A stretch of 64,000 bases of DNA from Nocardioides sp. Root682 (GTDB lineage: Bacteria > Actinomycetota > Actinomycetes > Propionibacteriales > Nocardioidaceae): NCBI RefSeq assembly GCF_001427795.1, contig NZ_LMHJ01000003.1:612204-676203 (forward strand). Reading direction: 5' to 3'. The translations under genes were made by a program, and so were the position numbers. Numbering within the stretch: the first letter of the stretch is position 1; every line of letters begins with the position of its first letter. The notes beneath the pieces were generated by a model. It did not search any database. It saw only the letters and a list, made by a program, of their open reading frames with translations, and was not told where the DNA came from. Below are positions 55,716 through 64,000 of this stretch, piece after piece.

Positions 55716-57506
55716 TCAGTCCTTGATCTCGCAGACCACTTCGCCGTTGCCGATCGTGACGCCCACCTCGGCGGTCAGGCCGGTGATGGTGCCGGCCTTG
55801 TGGGCCTTGAGGGGCTGCTCCATCTTCATCGCCTCGAGCACGACCACGACATCGCCCTCGGCGACCTCCTGGCCCTCCTCGACGGCGACCTTGACGATGG
55901 TGCCCTGCATCGGGCTGGTGACCGAGTCACCCGACGCGGCTGCGCCGGCCTTCTTGCCAGCGGCACGCTTCGGTTTCTTCGCAGCAGCGCCGCCACCGGT
56001 GGAGATGCCACCCAGGCCCGCGGGCAGGACGACCTCGACGCGCTTGCCGCCGACCTCGACCACGACGGTCTGCTTCTCGCCGACCTCCTCGGCTTCGCCG
56101 GCCGCGCCGCCGTACGGCGTGATCTGGTTGTCGAAGTCGGTCTCGATCCACGTGGTGTAGACGTCGAAGGAGCCTTCACCGGTGGGGTTCGAGGAGCCGA
56201 CCCAGGCCGGGTCGCGGGTGATGACCTCGTGGAAGGTGATGGCGGTCGGCATGCCGTCGACCTCGAACTCCGACAGTGCGCGGCGCGAGCGCTCGATCGC
56301 CTGGGTCCGGGTCTGGCCGGTGACGATCAGCTTCGCGACGAGGGAGTCGAACGAGCCGGGGACCGTCTCGCCCTTCTCGTAGCCGCCGTCGACGCGCACG
56401 CCCGGGCCCTGCGGCGGGTTCCATGCGGTGAGCGTGCCGGGGGCGGGCATGAAGTTGTTGCCGCCGTCCTCGGCGTTGATGCGGTACTCGATGGAGTGGC
56501 CGCGGATCTCGGGGTCGTCGTAGCCGAGCTCCTCGCCTGCGGCGATGCGGAACATCTCGCGGACCAGGTCGATGCCGGTGACCTCTTCGGAGACACAGTG
56601 CTCGACCTGGAGGCGGGTGTTGACCTCGAGGAAGGAGATGGTGCCGTCGGCCGCGACGAGGAACTCGCACGTGCCGGCGCCGACGTACTTGGCTTCCTTG
56701 AGGATCGCCTTCGAGGAGTCGTACAGGCGCTGGTTCTGCTCGTCGGTCAGGAACGGCGCGGGCGCCTCCTCGACCAACTTCTGGTGGCGACGCTGCAGCG
56801 AGCAGTCGCGGGTGGAGACGACGACCACGTTGCCGTACTGGTCGGCCAGGCACTGCGTCTCGACGTGGCGCGGCTTGTCGAGGAACTTCTCGACCAAGCA
56901 CTCACCGCGACCGAAGGCGGAGATCGCCTCGCGCACGGCCGATTCGTAGAGCTCGGGGATCTCCTCGAGGGTGCGCGCGACCTTGAGGCCACGGCCGCCG
57001 CCGCCGAAGACCGCCTTGATGGCGACCGGGAGACCGTGCTCCTTGGCGAAGCCGACGATCTCGTCAGCGTCCTTGACCGCGTCCTTGAGGCCGGGGGCGA
57101 GCGGTGCGCCGGCGGCGAGGGCGATCTGCTTGGCCTTGGCCTTGTCGCCGAGGCCCTCGATCGCGTCGGGGGAGGGGCCGATCCAGATCAGGCCGGCGTC
57201 GATGACGGCCTGGGCGAACTGTGCGTTCTCGGCGAGGAAGCCGTAGCCGGGGTGCACCGAGTCGGCGCCGGACTTCGCAGCGACGTCGAGGATCTTCTCG
57301 ATCGAGAGGTACGACTCGGCCGGAGTCGCACCGCCGAGGGCGTAGGCCTCGTCGGCCAGGCGCACGAACAGCGCGTTGGCGTCGGGCTCGGCGTAGATCG
57401 CGACACTGCCGATACCGGCATCCTTGGCGGCGCGGATCACGCGGACCGCGATCTCGCCACGGTTGGCGATGAGGACCTTGCGCAGCGGCTGCACGGACTG
57501 AGACAC
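55716..57506 (-). CDS. Acetyl-/propionyl-CoA carboxylase alpha chain (biotin carboxylase + BCCP)
   Basis: A 596-residue biotin-dependent carboxylase subunit. Biotin carboxylase domain residues about 10-455 include [18 protein letters not shown], the ATP loop [12 protein letters not shown] and [13 protein letters not shown] low-complexity Ala/Lys linker precedes the BCCP domain with EAMKM (biotinylated Lys561). It carboxylates biotin for an AccD-type beta subunit, which is not in this window. Corresponds to AccA3 (Rv3285) by neighbourhood. GTG 57506 has AGGAG five bases upstream. It is divergent from an acyl-CoA dehydrogenase gene. Confidence 0.94.
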   Translation of the reverse strand: MSQSVQPLRKVLIANRGEIAVRVIRAAKDAGIGSVAIYAEPDANALFVRLADEAYALGGATPAESYLSIEKILDVAAKSGADSVHPGYGFLAENAQFAQAVIDAGLIWIGPSPDAIEGLGDKAKAKQIALAAGAPLAPGLKDAVKDADEIVGFAKEHGLPVAIKAVFGGGGRGLKVARTLEEIPELYESAVREAISAFGRGECLVEKFLDKPRHVETQCLADQYGNVVVVSTRDCSLQRRHQKLVEEAPAPFLTDEQNQRLYDSSKAILKEAKYVGAGTCEFLVAADGTISFLEVNTRLQVEHCVSEEVTGIDLVREMFRIAAGEELGYDDPEIRGHSIEYRINAEDGGNNFMPAPGTLTAWNPPQGPGVRVDGGYEKGETVPGSFDSLVAKLIVTGQTRTQAIERSRRALSEFEVDGMPTAITFHEVITRDPAWVGSSNPTGEGSFDVYTTWIETDFDNQITPYGGAAGEAEEVGEKQTVVVEVGGKRVEVVLPAGLGGISTGGGAAAKKPKRAAGKKAGAAASGDSVTSPMQGTIVKVAVEEGQEVAEGDVVVVLEAMKMEQPLKAHKAGTITGLTAEVGVTIGNGEVVCEIKD

Positions 57507-57597
57507 GGGAACTCCTGTCGAGCGGTCGGTGGCGCTGCTTTCGCGCGCCAACGTCGGATTCTAGGGCGTCCTACCTTCGGGCTCGCGCCGGGACCAG

Positions 57598-57648
57598 TGA
57601 CCGGTCAGTAATCAATTGCCCGCCGCCGGTGGTTAACAAACGTTAACC
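57598..57648. promoter_or_regulatory. Two palindromes between carboxylase and acyl-CoA dehydrogenase genes
   Basis: TGACCGGTCA (57598-57607) is a perfect 10-base palindrome. GGTTAAC-AAAC-GTTAACC (57631-57648) is an inverted repeat with 7-base arms. The latter covers TTAACA (57633-57638), an apparent -35, 18 bases before TAGGAT (57657-57662). Both look like TetR-type operators controlling fatty-acid or branched-chain genes. Confidence 0.6.
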
Positions 57649-57669
57649 TCGTGGCCTAGGATGTCGCCC

Positions 57670-58875
57670 ATGACCCAGTTCGAGCTGTCCCGCGAGCACG
57701 AGGAGTTCCGCCGTACCGTGCGGGACTTCGCCGACGCCACCATCCGTCCCCACGTGGCGGAGTGGGACAAGGCACACCATTTCCCGACCGACGTGGTCCA
57801 GAAGATGGGGGACCTGGGCCTGTTCGGGCTCACCTCTCCCGAGGAGTACGGCGGCGCGGGGCTCGACGCCGAGGACGGCCCGTTCACGTCGCTCTGCCTG
57901 GCCATCGAGGAGCTTGGTCGCGTCGACCAGTCCATCGGCATCACCCTCGAGGCAGGTGTCGGGCTGGGCATCAACCCGATCCTGACCTACGGCACCGAGG
58001 AGCAGAAGCAGGCCTGGCTGCCCGACCTGGTCGCCGGCCAGCGGCTCGCCGGCTTCGGCCTCACCGAGCCCGGTGCGGGCTCCGATGCCGGAGCGACGAA
58101 GACGAAGGCCGAGACCGACGCGGCGTCGGGCGAGTGGGTGATCAACGGCAGCAAGCAGTTCATCACCAACTCCGGCTCGGCCATCACCTCGCTGGTCACG
58201 GTGACCGCCCGCACAGGGGTCTCCGACTCCGGCAAGCCCGAGATCTCCACGATCGTCGTACCGTCCGGCACGCCCGGCTTCACCGCCGAGGCCGCCTACG
58301 ACAAGCTCGGCTGGCACATCTCCGACACCCACCCGCTGACCTTCGTCGACTGCCGGGTGCCCGAGGGCAACCTGCTCGGCGAGCGCGGTCGCGGCTACGC
58401 CCAGTTCCTCGCCACGCTCGACGACGGCCGGGTCGCCATCGCGGCGCTCGCCGTCGGCCTGCTGCAGGCCTGCGTCGACGTGTGCGTGGAGTACTCCCTG
58501 GACCGTCAGACCATGGGCGGTCCCATCGGCCGCAAGCAGGGCGTCGCGTTCCAGATCGCCGACCTCGAGGTCATGCTGCACGCCTCGCGCCTGCTGACCT
58601 ACCGCGCTGCCGCCATGAAGGACGCCATGCTCGGTGGCGGCGGTCCTTCGGTGAAGGAGTTCAAGCAGGCCGCCTCGGTCGCCAAGCTCTACTCCTCGGA
58701 GTCCGCGGTCACCGCGACCCGGATCGCGACCCAGGTCTTCGGTGGCTACGGCTTCATGGAGGAGTACCCGGTCGCCCGGTTCTACCGCGACGCCAAGATC
58801 CTGGAGATCGGTGAGGGCACCTCGGAGGTGCAGCGGATGCTGATCGCCCGCGGGCTCGGCCTCCCGGTCGAGTAG
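57670..58875 (+). CDS. Acyl-CoA dehydrogenase (FadE25-like)
   Basis: A 401-residue flavoenzyme. Signatures include GFGLTEPGAGSDAGATKT, NGSKQFITNSG, and the C-terminal catalytic Glu in KILEIGEGTSEVQR. It introduces the first double bond of beta-oxidation with electron transfer to ETF. ATG 57670 is chosen over 57661 because the -10 TAGGAT ends seven bases before it. It is divergent from the biotin carboxylase gene, as FadE25 and AccA3 are also in one region in M. tuberculosis. Converges with the next gene at two bases. Confidence 0.93.
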   Translation: MTQFELSREHEEFRRTVRDFADATIRPHVAEWDKAHHFPTDVVQKMGDLGLFGLTSPEEYGGAGLDAEDGPFTSLCLAIEELGRVDQSIGITLEAGVGLGINPILTYGTEEQKQAWLPDLVAGQRLAGFGLTEPGAGSDAGATKTKAETDAASGEWVINGSKQFITNSGSAITSLVTVTARTGVSDSGKPEISTIVVPSGTPGFTAEAAYDKLGWHISDTHPLTFVDCRVPEGNLLGERGRGYAQFLATLDDGRVAIAALAVGLLQACVDVCVEYSLDRQTMGGPIGRKQGVAFQIADLEVMLHASRLLTYRAAAMKDAMLGGGGPSVKEFKQAASVAKLYSSESAVTATRIATQVFGGYGFMEEYPVARFYRDAKILEIGEGTSEVQRMLIARGLGLPVE

Positions 58876-58877
58876 CC

Positions 58878-60209
58878 CTACCGGCGGTGCCGGCCACGCT
58901 TTACGTGGTGGTGGACCCTCCTGAGCAGGAGGAGCAGCGCCGCGACCACGGCCAGGCCGCCGGCCACCACCAGCTCGATCGCGGGTCCGTCGTCGTCGGC
59001 GACGCGGGGCGCGGGGGCGGGGGCCGCATCCGGCGCCTGGAGCGTGCCGTCGACCAGGCGCGAGCGGGCCTGCGGGCCGATCAGTCCGTCGAGCTCGGTG
59101 TACGCCGGTACGCCGTCCAGCGCCTCGCCGCTCCTCGCCAGCGTGAGGGTCGCGGGCACGCTCACCGAGGCTGCTGCCGGTCCTGCTTCCGCGGTCCCGG
59201 TCCAGTGGACCAGCACGTAGTGGATCCCGGCGAGGGACTCGGTGTTGATGCCGGCGTCGTACGAATCGCGGTTCGGGTAGGCGACCACGTGTGACTGCGC
59301 GCCCGTGCGGAAGCGCCCGCTGCCCCGGCCGGCGGTCCAGTCCTTCGGTCGGCCCTCGGTGAACGACACCTGGCTGGTGCCGAGCATCGGACCGACGATC
59401 TGCACGCTGATGCCGTCGATGGTCGGAGCGTCCTTCGGGAGCACGGCGTCGAGCTGCGCCTGGAGCGACTGGTCCCAGTCGAGCGGGATGGCCAGCGCCA
59501 GGGTTCGCCCCGGTCGCAGGTCGAGGCGGAACGTTCCGTCGCGCACCACCGGAGCATTCGTCGGGGTCGTCCCGAGAGGGAGGTCGTGCGCCGGGTCCGC
59601 CGGGACCAGCGGGGTCCACGCTGGCTGCGCTGGCAGCGGCAGCACGCCGAAGGCGTACGACGACAGGGGCGGCTCCTCGAACACGAGGATCTCGAACGCC
59701 AGGTCCGCGTCGGCGGCATCGTTCGGCGCCGCCACCGAGAGGTGGAGCACGTCAGCGACCGCGCACTCGTGGTCGGGCACGTCGGTCCACGTCGACACGG
59801 TGGTGAACAGCACCGGGGCCGGCTCGCCGAGGGTCGGCCGGAACACACCGCCGCTTCCGCAACCCTGGTCACCGGGCGTCGTACCGACCTTGAGGCGGAC
59901 GCCCTCGCCGATCGAGTTGCCGGAGCCGACGTACAGCGCCCCGACGTGGAAGGTGCTGCCGGGCTCGCTGCGCTCGAGCCGGTAGTGGAGCTCGCCCGTC
60001 GCCGGGAGCCGGTCGAGGTAGCGGCCGGTCGTGACGACCGGTGCCTGTGCCGGATCGGCGGAGCCGGCGACGGGCGTGCCGGCGAGGGCGGGTCCGGTGT
60101 CGTCATCGGCGCTGGACGGTGCCGCGAGGATCGACAGTGCAGACAGTGTCGACAGCAGGAAGGTCGCGAGGACAGCCGCCCGGATCAGCGCGCCCACAGA
60201 TCGGTCCAT
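58878..60209 (-). CDS. Secreted membrane-anchored protein of unknown function
   Basis: A 443-residue protein with an N-terminal signal peptide (residues 1-34), a large external domain rich in beta strands with two to three Cys (GDQGCGSGG, DHECAV), and one C-terminal membrane helix (about 412-430) followed by basic residues and a His/Arg-rich tail. The extracellular part has no recognised catalytic motif. The 3' end of maf overlaps its start by 25 bases, so it follows maf in one unit. Confidence 0.65.
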   Translation of the reverse strand: MDRSVGALIRAAVLATFLLSTLSALSILAAPSSADDDTGPALAGTPVAGSADPAQAPVVTTGRYLDRLPATGELHYRLERSEPGSTFHVGALYVGSGNSIGEGVRLKVGTTPGDQGCGSGGVFRPTLGEPAPVLFTTVSTWTDVPDHECAVADVLHLSVAAPNDAADADLAFEILVFEEPPLSSYAFGVLPLPAQPAWTPLVPADPAHDLPLGTTPTNAPVVRDGTFRLDLRPGRTLALAIPLDWDQSLQAQLDAVLPKDAPTIDGISVQIVGPMLGTSQVSFTEGRPKDWTAGRGSGRFRTGAQSHVVAYPNRDSYDAGINTESLAGIHYVLVHWTGTAEAGPAAASVSVPATLTLARSGEALDGVPAYTELDGLIGPQARSRLVDGTLQAPDAAPAPAPRVADDDGPAIELVVAGGLAVVAALLLLLRRVHHHVKRGRHRR

Positions 60210-60784
60210 CGGTGCCCGAGCTCCCGGACCAGGTCGCGCACCAGGGGGAGGCTGACGCCCACGACGTTGTGGTGGTCGCCCTCGATGCGCGTCACGAACC
60301 CACCGCCCCGTCCATCGACCGTGAAGGCGCCGGCGACGTGGAGGGGCTCGCCGGTGGCGACGTACGCCGCGATCTCCTCGTCCGTGACGTTCGCGAAGTG
60401 CACGGTGGTGGACGCCGTGGCGGCGGCCTGTTGTCCCGAGGCGACGTCGCGCAGGCAGTGGCCGGTGTGCAGCACTCCTGAACGTCCGCGCATCGCCTCC
60501 CAGCGTCGGACGGCGTCGGCGGCATCGTCCGGCTTGCCGAGTGCCTCACCGTCCAGTTCGAGCACGGAGTCGCACCCCAGCACGAGCGAATCGGGGGACA
60601 GGTCGGTGAGTCCGGCAACGGCGCCGCACTTCAGCTCGGCCAGGCGCAGCGCGAGCTCGGCCGGCGGAACGCCCACGACCTGCGACTCGTCGACACCCGA
60701 GACGATCACCCGCGGGTCGAAACCCGCACTCCGCAGGGTCGCCAGGCGTGCGGGGGATGCGGAGGCGAGCACGAGCACAGGCAC
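60185..60784 (-). CDS. maf: Maf-family nucleotide pyrophosphatase
   Basis: A 199-residue Maf protein. It starts VPVLVLASASPARLATLRSAG, with SGVDES, then CDSVLELDGEALGKP (catalytic Asp) and GGGFVTRIEGDHHNVVGVSLP. It hydrolyses noncanonical or pyrimidine NTPs to prevent misincorporation. GTG 60784 is taken because TAGGGT lies six bases before it; an earlier GTG is at 60790. Maf also lies near accD5/accA3 genes in M. tuberculosis. It is followed by the membrane-anchored protein gene. Confidence 0.92.
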   Translation of the reverse strand: MPVLVLASASPARLATLRSAGFDPRVIVSGVDESQVVGVPPAELALRLAELKCGAVAGLTDLSPDSLVLGCDSVLELDGEALGKPDDAADAVRRWEAMRGRSGVLHTGHCLRDVASGQQAAATASTTVHFANVTDEEIAAYVATGEPLHVAGAFTVDGRGGGFVTRIEGDHHNVVGVSLPLVRDLVRELGHRWTDLWAR

Positions 60785-60839
60785 GGGCACACCCTACGAG
60801 GTGCAACCTTTCGCGCTCCTCGCGAGGCGGACGGGACCG

Positions 60840-61292
60840 TCAGGCCTCGGCGGCAGCCTTGATCCGCTCGAGCGTCTGCCGCATACCGGCGTCAAGGGTC
60901 TCCAGGAACGGCTCCTGGCCACCGAAGAACCCGTCGGTGAGCTCCTTCGACAGGTCGGAGATGCCGTCGGGGGTGTCCCTGGTCTGGGTGAGCACCGTGC
61001 CGTCACCGTCGGGCTGGAGCCGGAACGACCAGACGGCCCAGTTCTCGACGACCTTGAAGGCCAGCTCCTGCTCAGCGTCGAAGCGCACGATCTCTGCGTG
61101 CGTCGTCCACTCGAGCTCGCCCTCGCGGTTGCGGTTGGTGAACTCGGCGCCGAGGCCGAGGTCGAAGCCGGACCGCAACCGGGTCGATGTCACCTGCGGA
61201 CTCCACTCGGGCATCCGGCAGACGTCGCTGACGAGCTCCCACACGCGCGCCGGGTTGGCGTTGATCCGGACGGACTGTTCGAGATCAGGCAT
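60840..61292 (-). CDS. SRPBCC family protein
   Basis: A 150-residue SRPBCC protein (LEQSVRINANPARVWELVSDVCRMPEWSPQV at the start; last helix LETLDAGMRQTLERIKAA). It is a hydrophobic-ligand fold with no known function. TAGGCT lies six bases before ATG 61292, so it is probably leaderless. It stands alone between maf and the DUF6907 gene. Confidence 0.75.
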   Translation of the reverse strand: MPDLEQSVRINANPARVWELVSDVCRMPEWSPQVTSTRLRSGFDLGLGAEFTNRNREGELEWTTHAEIVRFDAEQELAFKVVENWAVWSFRLQPDGDGTVLTQTRDTPDGISDLSKELTDGFFGGQEPFLETLDAGMRQTLERIKAAAEA

Positions 61293-61322
61293 GGCCGCAG
61301 CCTAGGCGGAGCACCGGCTCGC

Positions 61323-61643
61323 TCAGGCCGAGCGCGTCGCCTGGTTGTGCGCCCGTCGTACGAGGTCGACGACGGAGACGTCCTGGTCGAGGGTGCCGGA
61401 GCTCGCCTGGCGGTCCATCCACATCGCGGCGTCGAGGGTGTCGGTGGCCAGCTGCCGGAGGTCGTCGGAGGTGAGCTCGCCGTACGGCGACTCGGTGACC
61501 GTCGCGGAGAAGGAGCCCGTCGGGCCCTCGAGCCACCAGGTCCGGATCAGGCCGAAGGTCGGGCCCTCGTGCAGGCGGGAGCCCGGTTCCTCGTTCGCGT
61601 GCTCCTCGGCGCTGGTGACGCACCACGGCGGGCAGGTCTGCAT
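61323..61643 (-). CDS. DUF6907-type small protein
   Basis: A 106-residue protein starting MQTCPPWCVTSAEEHANEE, the Cys-Pro-Pro-Trp-Cys signature of DUF6907, followed by beta-rich sequence with no membrane segment. Such proteins are common in actinobacteria; function unknown. The start at 61643 is set by the motif position; the frame stays open upstream and a ribosome binding site is not clear. It diverges from lysE. Confidence 0.6.
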   Translation of the reverse strand: MQTCPPWCVTSAEEHANEEPGSRLHEGPTFGLIRTWWLEGPTGSFSATVTESPYGELTSDDLRQLATDTLDAAMWMDRQASSGTLDQDVSVVDLVRRAHNQATRSA

Positions 61644-61746
61644 GGGGGACCCATCGACCGGGACCGGGCGGGCTTGAGCGGAACCTGAGCGGAAGTCGAG
61701 CGGAAACGAGGTCGCGTGGCGGCGGGGTCCTGACGGATACTTGCCC

Positions 61747-62391
61747 ATGCCCTCGTCCAGCCAGCTCGCCGCCTTCGCGATCGCCTCGATCCTGTTCATC
61801 CAGGTGCCGGGACCGAGCCTCCTGTTCACGATCGGCCGCGCGCTGACCGTCGGGCGGCGCGACGCGCTGCTCTCGGTGGTCGGCAACGCGCTCGGGCTGG
61901 TGGCGCAGGTCGTCCTCGTCGCGGTCGGGCTGGGCGCGGTCGTGGCTGCCTCGGCCACCGCCTTCACGGTCATCAAGCTGGTGGGTGCGGCGTACGTGGT
62001 CTACCTCGGTGTCCAGGCGTTCCGGCACCGCGCCGATGCGCGGGCCGCGCTCGAGGCAGCGGGCGTCGTCGGGGGCGCGCCGGCCGGTGACCTCAAGTCG
62101 GTGCGCACCGGGTTCGTGGTGGGCGCGACGAACCCGAAGACCATCGTGTTCTTCGTGGCCTTCCTCCCGCAGTTCATCGACTCCTCGGCCCCGGCCGCGC
62201 CCCAGCTGGTGCTGCTCGGTGTGCTGTTCGGCGCGATGGCCGTCGCCTCCGACACCTGCTGGGCGCTGGCAGCGAGCCGCGCCCGCGACTGGTTCGCGCG
62301 CAAGCCGGAGCGCCTCGACACCCTCGGCGCCGCGGGCGGCGTGATGATGGTCGGCCTCGGCGCCGCGCTGGTCACGACGAACAACCACTGA
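61747..62391 (+). CDS. LysE/RhtB-family amino acid exporter
   Basis: A 214-residue membrane protein with about six hydrophobic segments. The family motif GPSLLFTIGRAL lies in the first loop, ATNPKTIVFFVAFLPQFI is the conserved central region, and the C-terminal helix is GGVMMVGLGAAL. It exports amino acids or related metabolites with proton exchange; the substrate is not predictable. GATACT lies five bases before ATG. Confidence 0.88.
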   Translation: MPSSSQLAAFAIASILFIQVPGPSLLFTIGRALTVGRRDALLSVVGNALGLVAQVVLVAVGLGAVVAASATAFTVIKLVGAAYVVYLGVQAFRHRADARAALEAAGVVGGAPAGDLKSVRTGFVVGATNPKTIVFFVAFLPQFIDSSAPAAPQLVLLGVLFGAMAVASDTCWALAASRARDWFARKPERLDTLGAAGGVMMVGLGAALVTTNNH

Positions 62392-62458
62392 CCTGCACCG
62401 CCCGACACCGCCGACGCCGATGACGTAACGGCGGTCACAGGTAACTCGTTCTACCTCC

Positions 62459-64000
62459 GTGAAGCGCACTGTCGGAAGCCTGGCCACTCTCCTCCTGATC
62501 GCGGTGCTCGCACCGCTCGCCACGGGAGCCGCGGGCAACCCAGCGGGAGCCGCGACGCCGTACGCCCTGAGCACCCTGCACTTCAAGGTGGTCGTCGGGC
62601 CTGCGAACAACCAGGCGTGCGACATCGTCGGCGACGTCTACGTGCCCACCGGCGCGAGCAGCACGAACCGGATGCCCGCGGTGCTCACGACCAACGGCTT
62701 CGGCGGCTCCAAGAACGACCAGGCGACGGCGGCCGCGTCCCTCGCCGCGCGTGGGTACGTCGTGCTGTCGTACTCCGGCCTCGGGTTCGGTGGGTCGAGC
62801 TGCAAGATCACGCTCGACGACCCGGACTACGACGGCAAGGCCGCGAGCCAGCTGGTCAGCTACCTCGGAGGCACCGGCGGCATCGCCTACCTCGACGCCG
62901 CGCACACCCAGGCCGCTCCGGTGCTGAACGTCGTGACCAAGGACGCCCGTGACCACGCCGGTGTCGCCCGCAGCAACGACCCCCGCGTCGGCACCTTCGG
63001 CGGGTCGTACGGCGGCGGGTTCCAGTTCGCGGTGGCCTCGATCGACGCGCGGGTCGACGCCATCGTCCCGTTCATCACGTGGAACGACCTGAGCTACAGC
63101 CTCGACCCGAACAACACCGCCCAGACCAGTGGTGTCTCGACGTCGGTGCCCGGTGCAGCCAAGCTGATGTGGGCGCTCGGGTTCTCCGTCACCGGGGTGG
63201 CCGGTGACCTCCAGAACCAGCAGGTCCCGCCGGACCTGCTGCCGTGCCCCAACTTCGCCGACTTCGTCTGCCCGGCACTGGTGCTGGCCGGCACCACGGG
63301 CTACCTGCAGCCCGGCGACATCGCCTCGTTGCGGCACGCGTCGGTGGCGTCGTACGTCGCGAAGGTGAAGGTCCCGACCCTGCTCGTGCAGGGGGAGCGG
63401 GACACCCTCTTCAACCTCAACGAGGCCGTGGCCACCTATCGCGCGCTGCAGGCGCAGGGGACCGAGGCCAAGATGATCTGGCAGCAGGGCGGGCACTCGG
63501 GTGACAGCGCCCCGGGCGAGGTCAACTGGACGGACCCGGCCCAGGGCTACACGTCCGGCCGCGTGCTCGGCTGGTTCGAGCGGTACCTCAAGGGTCGTTC
63601 GGTGAGCACCGGTCCGGAGTTCGCGTACTTCCGCAACTGGATCCCCTACACGGGCAACGCGGCGCCCGCCTACGGCACGTCGTCGGCCTTCCCCGTCGGG
63701 ACCGCCCGCACCTGGCGCCTGTCGGGCGCCAACGCCCTGGTGTCGGGGACGACGCCGTCGGTCGCCGGCAGCCAGTCGTTCCTGACCACGGCGGCCGGAC
63801 TGCCGACGCGCCTGGACGAGATGGACGTCTTCGGCAGCGTGCTCGGCCCGATCAGCTCGGCCGTGACCGATCTCCCCGGGACGTACGCCGCCTGGTCCTC
63901 GCCCACGCTGACGGCGCCGCTGCGCGTCGCGGGCTCGCCGAAGGCCACCCTCAAGGTCGGCGCGCCGACGGCCGCGCTGACCCAGGTCCTGGGTGCGGCG
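62459..64000 (+). CDS. Secreted CocE/NonD-type alpha/beta hydrolase, 3' end outside window
   Basis: The frame is open for 514 codons to the end of the window, so the gene is incomplete only because it is cut off. GTG 62459 begins a signal peptide (VKRTVGSLATLLLIAVLAP, then Ala-rich cleavage region at about 25-33). An X-Pro dipeptidyl-peptidase/CocE-like hydrolase domain follows (TTNGFGG, nucleophile in GGSYGGGFQF, DTLFNLNEA, GGHSGD with catalytic His). From about residue 435 the sequence resembles the C-terminal beta-sandwich of the family (SPTLTAPLRVAGSPKATLKV). Extracellular acyl esterase or peptidase activity is expected. Confidence 0.85.
   Translation, partial: MKRTVGSLATLLLIAVLAPLATGAAGNPAGAATPYALSTLHFKVVVGPANNQACDIVGDVYVPTGASSTNRMPAVLTTNGFGGSKNDQATAAASLAARGYVVLSYSGLGFGGSSCKITLDDPDYDGKAASQLVSYLGGTGGIAYLDAAHTQAAPVLNVVTKDARDHAGVARSNDPRVGTFGGSYGGGFQFAVASIDARVDAIVPFITWNDLSYSLDPNNTAQTSGVSTSVPGAAKLMWALGFSVTGVAGDLQNQQVPPDLLPCPNFADFVCPALVLAGTTGYLQPGDIASLRHASVASYVAKVKVPTLLVQGERDTLFNLNEAVATYRALQAQGTEAKMIWQQGGHSGDSAPGEVNWTDPAQGYTSGRVLGWFERYLKGRSVSTGPEFAYFRNWIPYTGNAAPAYGTSSAFPVGTARTWRLSGANALVSGTTPSVAGSQSFLTTAAGLPTRLDEMDVFGSVLGPISSAVTDLPGTYAAWSSPTLTAPLRVAGSPKATLKVGAPTAALTQVLGAA

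Overview
The window is a high-GC, gene-dense chromosomal segment from an actinomycete, most likely a Nocardioides-like member of the Propionibacteriales. The reasons are the ClpP1/ClpP2/ClpX set downstream of trigger factor, a biotin-carboxylase/BCCP acyl-CoA carboxylase alpha chain, an Rv3303c-type quinone dehydrogenase, many TetR regulators, GTG starts, and about twenty genes preceded by a TAnnnT box ending only 5-8 nt before the start codon (leaderless transcription). This assignment comes from reading the sequence and was not searched.

Layout. 0.1-2.9 kb: AhpD-like protein, GAF/winged-helix regulator, PAP2 membrane phosphatase. 2.9-9.1 kb: deoxyribose catabolism (deoC, a full ALDH, a truncated catalytically dead ALDH that together look like a split ALDH16), a PH-domain membrane protein, an FKBP lipoprotein and a hexose/pentose phosphomutase. 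9.1-23 kb: accessory block with an aldo/keto reductase and MerR pair, a divergent SDR-SDR / FMO-TetR-hydrolase-acyl-CoA ligase-amidohydrolase catabolic cluster built around a perfect 22-bp palindrome, a TetR/cupin pair, and a WYL regulator with a DrrAB-type ABC exporter. 23-27 kb: purine nucleoside phosphorylase, secreted beta-propeller-like protein, GGCT-like protein, secreted subtilase. 27-38.6 kb: conserved core with lpdA, quinone dehydrogenase, rpiB, nei, SpoIIE phosphatase, tRNA-Gly, tRNA-Pro, tig, lipase, clpP1, clpP2, clpX. 38.6-43.9 kb: small lipoprotein, an archaeal/Rickettsia-like valS, a SpoIID-domain protein and BenE. 43.9-50.9 kb: DUF4873/TetR/AurF-type diiron oxygenase, a solitary PemK/MazF-like gene coupled to two PH-domain membrane proteins, an ECF sigma factor with its partner, and a diguanylate cyclase. 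51.1-55.3 kb: a giant secreted protein (Gly-rich domain, five ASH-type repeats, two copies of an unrecognised 270-residue module). 55.3-64 kb: DUF1905, acyl-CoA carboxylase alpha and acyl-CoA dehydrogenase (divergent, shared operator), secreted membrane-anchored protein, Maf, SRPBCC, DUF6907, LysE exporter, and a secreted CocE/NonD-type hydrolase running off the end.

How the genes fit together. Purine nucleoside phosphorylase, the phosphomutase, DeoC and the ALDH pair make a plausible deoxynucleoside route to glyceraldehyde-3-phosphate and acetate. The 12.7-19.0 kb operon is a self-regulated pathway for an unknown substrate that is oxygenated, hydrolysed and CoA-activated. The tig-clpP1P2-clpX block is the essential protein quality-control locus. 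Accessory genes are mostly regulator-plus-target pairs with visible inverted-repeat operators. No CRISPR array, insertion sequence, prophage or pseudogene was seen. No gene-free stretch exceeds 300 bases; the longest is about 166 bases at 50976-51141. I found no clear-cut new defence or mobile system. The best candidates for new biology are the split ALDH16, the 12.7-19 kb pathway and the duplicated module of the giant secreted protein.
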